A DNA stretch of 64,000 nt from Poecilobothrus nobilitatus (lineage: Eukaryota; Arthropoda; Insecta; Diptera; Dolichopodidae). Shown piece by piece: positions 40,179 through 49,725 of this stretch (its first letter is position 1; each line of letters opens with the position of its first letter). Location of the stretch: the NCBI GenBank assembly GCA_947095535.1, contig OX352772.1:226813151-226877150 (forward strand), written 5' to 3'. Made by a program: the position numbers and the translations under genes. Below the pieces are notes generated by a model. It saw nothing but the letters and a program-made list of their open reading frames with translations, ran no database searches and was not told the DNA's origin.

Positions 40179-42990
40179 GTAGTATCAAAACCCACACACT
40201 TGCATTTTCACATAAATTTAACTAATGATTAGATATTATTCTATTCGTCACACTCTACGTTTTTTTCATCATAAAAATGCTTCTAAAGCATTTATTTACC
40301 TATAATAATTGAATTAAAAAACAATGGTTGCATCAAAATCCCACATTTGACCAACATTTAATGTTTCAAAATCCATCATTTGCAATATAATTTTTCTTTG
40401 CAACAAAAGCCTACTTTTGTTTATATTATGGTAAAAATAAATTATAATCATTGTTTCAAAAGACTGTATTTGCAAATTAATTTGACGGTAGTTTTGGCGC
40501 GAATTTTATTGTTCGTAAAAATTAAAACATATTTTTCTGATTTTAATTGTGGTAAATTTTTTAGTTATTTAAAATATCAATAGACAAAACTATATTTCTA
40601 GTTTAAATAAATTGTAATCGAAATTAATTCTTTTTTTGAAAGATCATGCAAACAGTCAAAGAAAATACAATAAATCCGAGAAAACGACCACGAAAAACAA
40701 GCTCTTGCAAAAGTAATATTGAAAAAAGTAATCGGTAAGAAAAGTTAGTTTTAATCAAAAAATGTGTTTTTTAAAAGCCCTTTTAAATACTACATAGATA
40801 CAAACCAAAAGGTCTTCCCAAGATACCCACTTGCAAACATGGGAAAGCAAAAAGTGTTTTGCAATCTGGTGAACTCACTGGAAAAGATTGCTATGCTTTT
40901 CATCAAAAGTTTTATGCATGTGACAATAAAATCTCTCAAGATGCGTTCGTTATTGGTTGTATTAAAATTACCAAACCGAAGAGATGTTCTGGCCACAATT
41001 TTTCTAAAACATATGTCACTAAATTTTATATAAAAAAAATTAATGGACTTCCTGCTCGAGTTTGTTTACCAGCATTTTTAGGTATTTTGCGAATAGGAGC
41101 AGATCGTATTCGTGGCATTACTAAACGATTTAATGAAACCGGAACAGTACCTACAGAAAATCGTGGAGGCGACAGAAAATCAACAGTTTTTTCAACTCGG
41201 AAACAATCTGTAAAAAATTTTATCAAAAAGTTGCATGTACTAGAATCTCATTATTGTCGGTCTAAAATTGCTTCCAGACAATACGTCTCAGGAGAATTAT
41301 CAATTAATAGACTCTATCATATGTATAATGACGATGAAAGTAATAAAAATGTGAAGGTTACAAAGTGGTTTTTCCAAAATACTTTTCGCACCAATTTTAA
41401 CATCAGCTTCAAAACACCATCGACCGATCAATGTTCCGTGTGTATAAGATACAAAGAACAAATAAAAATTTGCAAAGATTCTCAAGAAAAAAATAATTTA
41501 ATGATACAAAAACGTATTCACAAATTGAGAGCTAAGGCATTTTTCGAACTGGCTCGTGAAAAGTCAGATAATATGATGACAATTTCTTTTGATTGTCAAA
41601 AGAATATGCCGCTACCCAAGCTTCCTGACCAAGCTGCTTATTTTAGCCGCCAATTAAATTTACATAATTTAGCAATAGTTCAAGGTGCATCTAAAACAGC
41701 TCTAGAGAAAGAAAACACATTTTTATATTTATGGTCAGAAAATAAATTAGCAAAAGGCAGCAACGAAATTTCTTCTGCTGTATTTAATCACCTAAATAAC
41801 ATGACTTTCCCAGAAAATATTAAAATTTTGAGATTTATTTGTGATGGTTGTGGAGCACAAAACAAAAACACAGCGATGATGACAATGTGCTCTTTTTGGC
41901 TTAAAGTAAATGCTCCAACTAACATTAGAGAAATTCAAATAGTATTTGCCGTTCCCGGCCATTCTTACATCTCTCCAGATCGGGTTTTTGCTCTACTGGA
42001 AAAAAGATGTAAAAGCTTCAATACTATTCTCTCTCCAGACAAATATAAAGAACTATATTCTGAATACGGTACAATTATTTCACTTGGAGAAACAGATTGT
42101 CCTATATATGACTGGAAGTTGCATTCAGCTATTATTAACAAATCAACAAGTCAATGGCATTTCGAATTCAATAAATCTAAAAGATTTATTTTGACTAAAA
42201 CTCAAAAAGGGAACATTTTTGTCCGTGGAGAAGTGAACTACAAGTCAAATCTAGGAAAATCACTTTCCGTTTTAAAAAAAGGTCATCGAATTGAGCCAAC
42301 TCTTCCCACATCTCTTAGTTTTAGAAATTCTGTGAATTCAGCTAAGATGAAGGATATAAATACGTTATTAACAAAGCATTTTGGCCAAGAATGGGAAACT
42401 TTAGAAGAATTACAATTTTATAAAAATCTAGTAATTGATACTAATAATAATCCAGAGGAACATTATGAAGATCCATGCTGTGACACTTATATGGAAGATA
42501 TAGACTTAAGAATTTAATTTTTGTTTTTGTCTCGTTTTGTTTAAATTATGAATTTGTTAATTTTTATTATTATTATTTTGTTAATTTTTTATTAATTTAC
42601 TTATTGTTATTATTTTGTGTTTTAATTTTTAATCTTTTAATTTAATATTTGGTTTTAAAAATAATGAATTGAAATTTTTATTTAAAAAATACTTGAAATC
42701 TTTTATTATTGTTATTCAATAAATTGCAACAAAAAACCAAAAATACAATAGTAGTTGCAACAGAAACCAGTATTTGCATATGATTGCATCAAAATCCAAT
42801 ATTTGCATTTTTAATTTATGTTTATTTTTGTTAATTATCTTTAAATTATTATTACAATAACCCAAGAATTTTACTTTCCAGTCAAACTAAATACTCTAAA
42901 TAAAACTTTATGAACTTAATATCAAAGAAAACATTTTTTTTAATTTACTCAATTTTAGCAATCCTGCAAGTACGTGGGTTTTGATTCTAC
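40179..42990 (+). mobile_element. Nested DNA transposon, DUF7869-type DDE transposase (Sola-like?)
   Basis: The element is 2812 bp, with ends GTAGTATCAAAACCCACACA and, inverted from the right, GTAGAATCAAAACCCACGTA. They match over 26 bp with three mismatches, up to TTGCA. It is flanked by TATA on both sides. It interrupts the Polinton integrase gene. It has one transposase gene (40646-42517) and AT-rich ends without genes. CATTTGC-type words (TTTGCA, CATCAAAATCC) recur in both sub-terminal regions (40320-40415 and 42720-42800) and may be transposase binding sites. A 4-bp duplication fits Sola elements; that assignment is tentative. Confidence 0.85.
40646..42517 (+). CDS. Apparently intact two-exon DDE transposase, 602 residues
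   Basis: Exon 1 (40646-40734) begins MQTVKENTINPRKRPRKTSS, with a basic, nuclear-signal-like patch. A 63-bp GT-AG intron (40735-40797, GTAAGA to TACATAG) joins in frame to exon 2 (40798-42517), giving 1809 coding bases and no internal stop. Features: KINGLPARVCLPAFL, ESHYCRSK, TDQCSVCIRY, MMTISFDCQKNMPLP (candidate first Asp), FICDGCGAQNKN (second) and VPGHSYISPDR (third). The DGC..QNKN and GHS...DR motifs are those of the DUF7869-type transposases common in insects, crustaceans and Hydra. Nothing breaks the frame, unlike nearly all other genes here. Confidence 0.85.
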
Positions 42991-43411
42991 TATACTCGTA
43001 AACAGAAAAAATGCTTATGAATTCTTAGCAACGATTTATAATCATATTAAAATTGCTCTGCCAGATAAATCTAAAAATGGTGACTCAGTTCGTAAAAGCA
43101 AGTATAAATATGTTTTTGAAAAAGGCTACACTCCAAAATTGGACAACTGAATTATTTAAGATAAGAAAAGTTCAAATCACTAACCCTGTCACATATTTAC
43201 TGGAAGATTATCAAGGTCAACCCATACAACGAAGCTTCTATGAGCATGAGTTGCTTAAATTTAAACATAATATTAAAAATAAAGATAATAAGGTTTTTGT
43301 AAAATGGCTTGGATTCTCATCCGCTCACAATTAATGGATTAATAAAACTGATTTAATATAGAGAAAAAAATTTTTTTATTTCATATTATTTTAATTACAT
43401 TTTTTTTTTTT

Positions 43412-44047
43412 TTAATGAATTTCCATTTGATATGATGGATCCTGTTTTATTGTTCGTAAATCAATTACAGTGAAATCAGATTTATATTCTGTATCTACCA
43501 TTATAATTTTTTCTACTTCTCCATCACCTGTAATTCTTTCAGCTAATATTTCTCGATATTCATGACACTAAATTTTGAGATACTTTTTAATAAAAATACT
43601 TTCATATTCACATCTCAAAGTGAGTTTTTGATTCTCACCAAAACTCGATACAATATGCCTATAAAATATATGCTCACTATTTATTATTCCACCAATATTC
43701 TGCTCTTTTAAAACTAATTCATTTCTAAAAGCTTTAACAGCATCATCTATAGATGCATATTGTGGTACAGAATCAACTTTATCTGATAAAAATTGATCAA
43801 CTGCTTGCAAAGTAGTTGATGATTGTATTGTAGTTGTTGTTGTAATTTCACTAGTATTCGTTTCTGAGGAAATTACATGTTTTAAAAACTGAACTGATAA
43901 ATTTACTTTAACCGTCTCATTATTTGGAAGTAATATATTAAAATATGTGCTACCAAAAGCTGATTCATCCAATCTAATATTAGAAGTTGCAGCTGAATTT
44001 GCTTGAATAGTAAACAAGCAAAATATTAAAATTAAAAATGATTTCAT
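43412..44047 (-). pseudogene. Signal-peptide protein of Polinton 1, one in-frame stop
   Basis: ATG 44047 starts MKSFLILIFCLFTIQANSAA, a clear signal peptide with likely cleavage near residue 18-20. The following part has three N-glycosylation sequons (NET, NLS, NTS), a Thr/Ser run (TSEITTTTTIQSSTT) and no membrane segment. TAG at 43568-43570 interrupts the reading after residue 159. The same frame continues for 51 codons to 43412 with EYREILAERITGDGEVEK. Polinton core proteins are intracellular, so a secreted or lumenal protein is unexpected. No family is recognised. It could be a captured host gene or a virion glycoprotein; the sequence does not decide. Confidence 0.65.
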
Positions 44048-44140
44048 TATCACAAAAAACTTTGATTTATCTTCATTCGAGGTTCACGCAGTAATGTGTT
44101 ATTACAAAACTAATAATAAATATATATATATCTTACACTT

Positions 44141-44761
44141 TTATTTTCTAGAAAATTCTTTATTATCTACAAACTTTACTTGACTTATAATAGAACACAT
44201 AAAGAGCGATAAAAATCTATCTCTCCCATCTGAATAATCATCCATATAATCTACATATTCCTCCTTTAAACTTTCAAGTAATTTTCTAAAATTAGTTATC
44301 ATGTCACCAATTTTTGATTTTTCATTTTTTTCATTATATGTATTTTCTATTGATGCTATAAATATAATTCCTTCGTCAATTCGTTTCCTTGTCATCGACT
44401 TTTTCAATTCATTCTGATTTTCTTCATATTCATTTCTTGTCAGTGGTAATGAATCAATTTGTTCAGTAATTCCTTTATTCTTACCAGCTGGCAGTACATT
44501 TGAAATATTCTTCTCAGTCATCTCCCAATCATCTTCTTCAGAAAATGGGCAATCTGCATTAAAATGATTAGGAGCTTGCTTTTTTTTATTTGTTAAACCT
44601 CTTATTTTACCAATAATGGATATATCACCACCATATACTTCTATTTTTAGATGTTGCCAATCCAAGGGAGATAAATCGAATTGGTTAGTAAATGATTCAC
44701 CATTTCTAATTTTAAATAAACAAATCTTTTCCCCGCCTTCTGGAGTTATATATACCTCCAA
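44141..44761 (-). CDS. Unknown 206-codon protein of Polinton 1
   Basis: Open frame with no ATG near its start: it opens with LEVYITPEGGEKICLFKIRN after an upstream stop near 44785, so the true start may be lost or on an upstream exon. The N-terminal 60 residues (FDLSPLDWQHLKIEVYGGDI) look like a beta-rich domain. The rest is charged and helical (KSMTRKRIDEGIIFIAS, KLLESLKEEYVDYMDDYSDG). No family recognised. It lies between the signal-peptide gene and the LITAF-like gene on the same strand. Confidence 0.5.
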   Translation of the reverse strand: MEVYITPEGGEKICLFKIRNGESFTNQFDLSPLDWQHLKIEVYGGDISIIGKIRGLTNKKKQAPNHFNADCPFSEEDDWEMTEKNISNVLPAGKNKGITEQIDSLPLTRNEYEENQNELKKSMTRKRIDEGIIFIASIENTYNEKNEKSKIGDMITNFRKLLESLKEEYVDYMDDYSDGRDRFLSLFMCSIISQVKFVDNKEFSRK

Positions 44762-44983
44762 AAAATCGTGAAAAATTCTTCAATTAATTATTTTAGTTGA
44801 AGCATATTTCCGTCCACAAATACAATATTTATACCGATGTAAAATATTATCAGCCCAAAATATTATGGTGTCTCTTCTTAATAGTTTAATCGAATTATGT
44901 CACATTTTATGTTAAGGTTAGCCTTTTATAGAATTTTAGATGTAAAATTATTAGAAAAAAAAAAATCTGTTAAATTAAATGAT
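44762..44983. other. Short AT-rich spacer
   Basis: Around 220 bp separating the LITAF-like gene from the next minus-strand gene. It would hold the promoter of the 44761 gene. No motif is evident. Confidence 0.35.
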
Positions 44984-45352
44984 TTATTTATTATAAACAG
45001 CCAAAAAATTGTTACATTTTGAACAATAATGATTTATATTTTTCATGTTACCAACACAATATGGAATACAACAACAACACCATAATCCTATCAAACACAT
45101 TAATAAAGCTGCAATATGAGTTTTGTTAGCATTTTCATATTCAACTTTCGTTACATTTCTATCACCGCAATTCAAACATACTGCTACTTGAGGATAAAGT
45201 CCAAATGATGTTTTAAATGTTTGATGTACAAAAACAGTTGAATCAATATGCCCTTGATTTGTGTTATATGATGATGATGAATCCATGAATGTTTGGCTAA
45301 ATTTTTTAGAAAAAAAAATAAAAAAATCTTCTTTGGGATCGAACCTTAACAT
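44984..45352 (-). CDS. LITAF-domain protein carried by Polinton 1
   Basis: Intact 122-codon frame from ATG 45352; an inner ATG (MDSSSSYNTNQGH) may be the real start. The C-terminal 70 residues match the LITAF/SIMPLE zinc domain: VAVCLNCGDRNVTKVEYEN (first C-x2-C), then a hydrophobic, Cys-rich segment (ALLMCLIGLWCCCCIPYCVG) and HYCSKCNNFLAVYNK (second C-x2-C, HYC...C). In animals such proteins sit on the cytosolic face of late endosome or lysosome membranes through this amphipathic insert. It lies between the element's repeats with compact neighbours, so it is element cargo. LITAF-like proteins are known in some large DNA viruses; I know of none described from a Polinton. Confidence 0.88.
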   Translation of the reverse strand: MLRFDPKEDFFIFFSKKFSQTFMDSSSSYNTNQGHIDSTVFVHQTFKTSFGLYPQVAVCLNCGDRNVTKVEYENANKTHIAALLMCLIGLWCCCCIPYCVGNMKNINHYCSKCNNFLAVYNK

Positions 45353-45503
45353 AATAAATTCATAAACTTACCAAGTGTCGTATACCTTACTTAATAGATT
45401 TTTATCTACACCCTAACCCTCTTACCCACAGAAGATTTAGTTAACTCTGGCTATTTTCATATTTTATTTCTAAATTAGCTGTTTAATTAGTTTTAACCAA
45501 ACA

Positions 45504-45800
45504 ATGGAGTTCGCAAGAACAATTCATATGTTTAATAAATTTTATTTAGAAAATAAAAAATACTTTAGAAAGAAATATAGACGAGAAATACAATACCATA
45601 TCAAATTTCTGAGGAATTATGCTGAGTCAACATTAATTCAATTTAATTCACTCAAAGAAGATCAAGATGATAAATGGACAGATTTATTTACTCTGAATTC
45701 TATAAAATTTGCTAAGAGATGTCTATTAAGATTACCTAAAATTGTTAAAAAATTTAAAGAAAATAATTATAAATTTCGGAAAACGTTAAAAAATAAATAA
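45504..45800 (+). CDS. Small basic protein next to the right terminal repeat
   Basis: Intact 98-residue frame from ATG 45504: MEFARTIHMFNKFYLENKKY, FRKKYRREIQYHIKFLRNYA, then LNSIKFAKRCLLRLPKIVKK and a Lys-rich end. Strongly basic and helical, hence perhaps DNA-binding. Not recognised. It is divergent to the LITAF-like gene across about 150 bp and ends 44 bp before the terminal repeat. Confidence 0.55.
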   Translation: MEFARTIHMFNKFYLENKKYFRKKYRREIQYHIKFLRNYAESTLIQFNSLKEDQDDKWTDLFTLNSIKFAKRCLLRLPKIVKKFKENNYKFRKTLKNK

Positions 45801-45844
45801 AAAAACTTTGCAATACTAATAAATTTGGTTTTTTTCTTTTGAAA

Positions 45845-46178
45845 TTAACAATAGGAATCCTCTGACGTCATTTGTGGTTTCTATTTATTTTTTTAGATAT
45901 TTTAAAGTTTGTATGAGCATGCTAAATACAACATATAAATTTTTCTAATTCTGTTATTTTTCAACTATATTTTTTTCTTTTTTCATGATAAGAATTTGTT
46001 TTTGTTGTTTTTTCTTTTTATATTAAAAAAAAAAAAATTGTATACTAATTAATACAGATAAGAAACAAAATATTTTTTAAAATCTTATGTTTTTTGCCGA
46101 CGGCATTTCAAAAAAAATTTTTATGTTTTGTCGACGGCATTTCAATAAGTTGTCACTGAACTGTCATAGCTACACTAC
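45845..46178 (-). repeat. Right terminal inverted repeat of Polinton 1
   Basis: Reverse complement of 25225-25558 with scattered substitutions and small A-run length differences (for example CGTCGACAAAAC where the left has CGTCGGCAAAAC). Followed by TCTTAC at 46179-46184, the probable target duplication. Confidence 0.9.
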
Positions 46179-46184
46179 TCTTAC

Positions 46185-46784
46185 AATATAAAAGAATTGA
46201 TGATTTATAAAATGAACAGAATATTGTAAGTCTTTTTTTGACTATAACTTTTGAGGGACATAAGATATCTACTTTAGATTTTAACAGGGGAAAGAGAAAA
46301 CAATTCTCTATCAAAAGAACATATCATCTAATATATAAGGAAGAAATTCTGTTTGTTTGTTTGCTTGGGCCGGATTCACGTAAAAACCACCAGTCCGATT
46401 GCAACCTAATTTTGCAGGAACATTTTTACGACCCGGGAAGAAGTTATAGGCTGCATCGTGTTTCGGTTCATTAACCCGTTGCATCCCGAAAGCCTTTTAA
46501 AGCTTTTTTGAATTTTCGTTGTGCCGCTTAAACGGTTTGACCGATCAAGTTGAAAATTTGTATAAATGCTCTCCTTAGCTTTCCGGGTGTGTTGAAGAAA
46601 TATGGTTTCAATATATTATCCGGATTCGGCCCGGCTTGCTTCCCAAAAATTTTTTGTTTCCGATTTATGTTCAATTTTGTATGGTGGTTTTATGGTCTGA
46701 AAAAAAGCATGTGACAAATTTTTATGAAGTTCTGGTAACCCGTTTGGGCACGAGAACCGAACGAAGTTCATTGAAGTTTTTTAT
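46185..46784 (+). repeat. Unclassified interspersed repeat
   Basis: From about 46340 the sequence has a distinctive, less AT-rich character: TTTGTTTGCTTGGGCCGGAT, ACCAGTCCGATTGC, CGACCCGGGAAGAAG, CGCTTAAACGGTTTGACCGA. The tail (CCGTTTGGGCACGAGAACCG) matches 18328-18395. It looks like a non-coding transposable repeat. The small open frame at 46238-46474 is not a gene by content. Confidence 0.5.
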
Positions 46785-46951
46785 TTTCTTATTACAAAAA
46801 ATTTCTTAAATTTTTAAATTTTTGTGCAAGTCACAATTCTAAACAGTTTGTACTGTGTTTTTTAAATGTGCGCTTTTAAAAACCGTTGGTTTAGATTTTA
46901 TCTTGTTTTAATTTTTTCCATTTTCTTCGCAAAATAGCTAATAATGTATTA
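46785..46951 (+). repeat. Second copy of the 170-bp repeat at 20497-20668
   Basis: Collinear and near-identical to 20497-20668 (TTACAAAAAATTTCTTAAAT through TTCGCAAAATAGCTAATAAT). Confidence 0.7.
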
Positions 46952-47195
46952 TAGTAGTAAGGATATGGCGGTGAAAATGGCGGTGCAAATGGCGGAGCTT
47001 TAAACGGCAAAGTTTTTAAGCGGTAAAGTACGAGTAAAAGGTTTGTGTCTTTGATATTTTGCACAATCATGTAAAGAGGAGCAAAACAATAGCGCTGCGA
47101 TTGCAATGAAGTTTTTAAGCGGTAAAATATGAGTAAAAAGCTTATGTGTTTGATATTTTAAATTTATTTAAAGATTTACTTTTATTAATAAAAAT
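46952..47195. other. Segment with GGCGGT words and a direct repeat
   Basis: ATGGCGGTGAAAATGGCGGTGCAAATGGCGG near 46965 is a 15-bp repeat in three units. AAGTTTTTAAGCGGTAAA occurs at about 47009 and 47110, each followed by a GAGTAAAA and TTTGATATTTT block, so a 100-bp unit is duplicated. Not coding by composition. Confidence 0.45.
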
Positions 47196-47715
47196 TTTAA
47201 TGAAATGTTTATATAAAAAAAGCTTTTAAAGCTTTTTTAAAAATTGTTGAATTATTATTATCTTTGAGAAGCTCAATAATTTTGATTAATAAAAAATTTT
47301 CTTAATTATGGAACTTAAGTTTAAACTTGATTTAATGTTTATATAAAAAGTTTTTAAAGCTGGATTAAAATTTGGTGAATTATTATTATTTTTGAGAAGC
47401 TTAATAATTTTTATAAATAAAATATTTTCTTGATTATGGAACTTAAGTTTAAACTTGATTTAATGTTTATATAAAAAGTTTTTGAAGCTGGATTAAAATT
47501 GGTGAATTATTATGATCTTTGAGAAGCTTAATAATTTTTCTTATAAAAAAATTTTCTTGATTATGGAACTTAAGTTTGAACTTGAGTTAATGTTTATATA
47601 AAAAGTTTTTAAAACTGGATTAAAAGTTGGTGAATTGTTATTATCTTTGAGAAGCTTTAAAATTGCTAAATATTCAGATAAATTCAACCACTTCAATTTG
47701 AAAAGTTTTTTAAAG
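47196..47715 (+). repeat. Tandem repeat, period about 130 bp, nearly four units
   Basis: Units start with AATGTTTATATAAAAAGTTT near 47200, 47333, 47462 and 47590, each containing GAATTATTATTATCTTTGAG and ATTATGGAACTTAAGTTTAA. The last unit is truncated. Non-coding. Confidence 0.85.
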
Positions 47716-47799
47716 TTTGGTTTAAATACTTCATTAAAAATTTAGTATACTAAAATAAAGCTTGGTTTAAATATAAATTAAAAATCCATAAGTTTTTTT

Positions 47800-49082
47800 G
47801 GCAGATGCTTGAACTTCTTCCCTTTTCTGTCTTATTCAACTCGAATTTCAGGAACCTAATAGAGGCATCCTCTTGGGATATGCTTGACACCTTTGCAAAA
47901 AATTTTAAGTTTCTATCTTTATTAATTTCGAAGATTGTTAATCCTTGGGAGGTGTGTGTCAGGTACCCGAAATGCCAAATTCATCGAATCCATCTCAGGA
48001 ACATAAAGAAAACATGCCAGAACACCATTGTACCAAATTTAAAGGTTCTACTTTAGTTGGTTTTGGAGATATGCTCGTTGCTCTTGTGCTCGTCCGAAAG
48101 TATCCAAAATACGAACCCATGGTTCAAATTCTTTCAAATGTCAGTTTCCAATTTTACAGAAAAGGAAACATAACAGAACACCTTTGTACTAAAAATAAAA
48201 GTTCTATCTTTGTTGGTTGTGGAGATATACTCGTTTGCTCTGGGGGTCGTCCGGAAGCTTCCAAGATTTGAACCCATGGACCAAATCCTCACAAATTTCA
48301 GAAACATAAATCAAACATGAAGGCAGAGTGGTGTTGCCAAATTTAAAGGTTATATCTTTGTTGGTTTTGGAGATAACCTCATTTGCTCTGGTGCTCGTTC
48401 GGAAGCTTCCAAAATCCAAACCCATTGACCAAATCCTCTTAAATTTCAGACACATAAATCGAACGGAAAGGAACATCATTGTACAAAATTTAAAGGTTCT
48501 ATCCTTGTTCATTTTGGAGATAATCTCGTTTGCTCTGGTGCTCGTTCGGAAGCTTCCAAAATCCGAACCCATGGACCAAATCCTCTCAAAGTTTCCAAAA
48601 TTTTAGAAACTTAAATAAAACATGAAAGAACACCACTCTGTCAAATTTGAAGGTTATATCTTTATAGGTTTTGGAGATAATCTCATTTGCTGTGGTGCTC
48701 GTTCGGAAGCTTCCAAAATCCAAACCCATGGATCAAATCCTCTTAAATTTCAGAGACATAAATCGAATGGGAAGGAACATAATAATCTCATTTGCTCCGG
48801 AATCATTCGGAAGCTTCCAGAGTCCGAACCCATGGGCCAATTTTGTCCAAATTCGAACTTAGTTTTCCTTTCGTGATTGGTAACCTACTATATAAATTGC
48901 ATCAAGATGGCTTCATTAGTTTTTGAGTTATCGTGCGAACGGACGGACGGACGTACATCGTTAAATCGACTCAAGAGGTGATCCTGATTCAGAATATATA
49001 TACATGTCCATATCTAACACGCTTCCTTTTGGTGCTTACAAACACCATACCAAAGTTAATATACCCTATACTTTAGGTGTAG
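47800..49082 (-). mobile_element. DINE-like element with tandem core, minus orientation
   Basis: On the minus strand from 49082: TATACCCTACACCTAAAGTA with the inverted TAGGGTATA, then GAATCAGGATCACCTCTTGA, then TACGTCCGTCCGTCCG and ATAACTCAAAAACTAATGAA. This is the 5' block of the DINE type. Further on is a tandem core of roughly 125-150-bp units (near 48060, 48215, 48355, 48510, 48665) with GCTCGTTCGGAAGCTTCCAA. Open frames across the core (for example 48328-48606) repeat the same peptides in different frames and are repeat artefacts. The 3' end is not defined. Confidence 0.65.
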
Positions 49083-49234
49083 GGTATAAAAATAATAAAA
49101 AGTTTTTATAATATTGGATGGAAAAAAACAAATAAAAGTAACTTAAATAAATTTTATTTATAAACATAATTTAAATAAATGTTTTTTTTTTTTTTTTTAT
49201 TATGCAAAATTTTTGCTTAAAAACTTTTATAAAT

Positions 49235-49309
49235 CTGACTCATGGCGCAGTGGTTAAGTCGCCAACCTTTCAATCGAAGGTTCTTGGGTTCAAACCCCGG
49301 TCAGGTCAT
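49235..49309 (+). ncRNA. tRNA-like sequence, probable SINE head
   Basis: TGGCGCAGTGG fits the A box and GGTTCAAACCC the B box of RNA polymerase III promoters at tRNA-like spacing. ACCTT...AAGGT forms an anticodon-type stem with loop TCAATCG. The acceptor stem pairs poorly and the residue before the anticodon is C rather than T, so it is not a normal tRNA. It is followed by TAA/TAG trinucleotide repeats, as in tRNA-derived SINEs. Confidence 0.55.
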
Positions 49310-49349
49310 AAATAAAAAATATGTAGTACTTTTATATCGTAATAATGTA

Positions 49350-49725
49350 TATTGTATAATTAATAGTAGTAATAATAACATTAATAATATTAATAATAAT
49401 AATAGTAATAGTATTAATAATAATAATTATAATAATAGTAATAATAATATTAGCTGGTACAGTGGGGCTATCTTTGGTTATATCATGCAAGTAAGGTGTT
49501 ATATACTGCTGCACGTTGTAATCCACGAATGGCACTGACTCTGTAGTAAAATAATAATAATATTAATAAGAATACTAATACCAATAATAGTAACCGCTAC
49601 AGTGACAGTGGGGGTTGCCTTCAATAATTACCTCATGTAGTTACTATATACTACTACTATATGTTGTAATTGTTGTGACGGCTTTACTCACTGTTAGCAA
49701 AATAGTAATAATAATAGGCGGATTC
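49350..49725 (+). repeat. TAA/TAG microsatellite with a duplicated segment
   Basis: Imperfect AATAATAAT/AATAGT runs at 49357-49450, 49545-49595 and 49700-49715. Between them a segment of about 130 bp is repeated in diverged form: GGTACAGTGGGGCTATCTTT near 49454 versus GACAGTGGGGGTTGCCTTCA near 49602, both ending with TGTTGTAAT. The open frames here encode only Asn/Ile/Ser runs. Confidence 0.7.

Larger units (their letters stand above)
39650..43361 (+). pseudogene. Polinton 1 integrase with chromodomain-like tail, split by a transposon
   Basis: ATG 39650 begins MSKREVVEELHKRAWRNFKR, the usual Polinton integrase start. LCQADLVEMGS holds the first catalytic Asp, LQTDDG the second and SIVERFNRTLKEKMW the Glu. 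Frame changes lie near 39820 and a stop near 39939. At 40179 the gene is cut by a 2.8-kb transposon with TATA duplication, resuming at 42995. The remainder reads SVRKSKYKYVFEKGYTP, FKIRKVQITNPVTYLLEDY and KVFVKWLGFSSAHN, the last being the chromodomain-like end. Integrases of this family insert the linear element with 6-bp duplications. Confidence 0.88.
25225..46178. mobile_element. Polinton/Maverick element 1, about 21 kb, rearranged
   Basis: It is bounded by 334-bp inverted repeats (25225-25558 and 45845-46178) and flanked by ACTTAC at 25219-25224 and TCTTAC at 46179-46184, a 5-of-6 match to the 6-bp duplication usual for Polintons. It encodes pPolB, integrase, packaging ATPase, adenain-type protease, major and minor capsid proteins and several accessory proteins. 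Without the nested transposon at 40179-42990 it is about 18.1 kb, a usual Polinton size. Genes near the left and right arms lie on both strands, with the capsid block on the minus strand and ATPase, fibre-like and integrase genes on the plus strand. Confidence 0.92.

Noticed and set aside
48328..48876. Overlapping open frames of 80-120 codons that look like a protein family
   Set aside because: They repeat the same short peptides in different frames because they lie on tandem units of a DINE-like core; no start context or conserved motif.
49235..49309. Functional tRNA gene
   Set aside because: Acceptor stem pairs poorly and position 33 is not T; a SINE head or pseudogene fits better.
49242..49538. 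Asn-rich frame of 98 codons
   Set aside because: Encoded by the TAA microsatellite and the tRNA-like head; the Asn run is not evidence of a protein.
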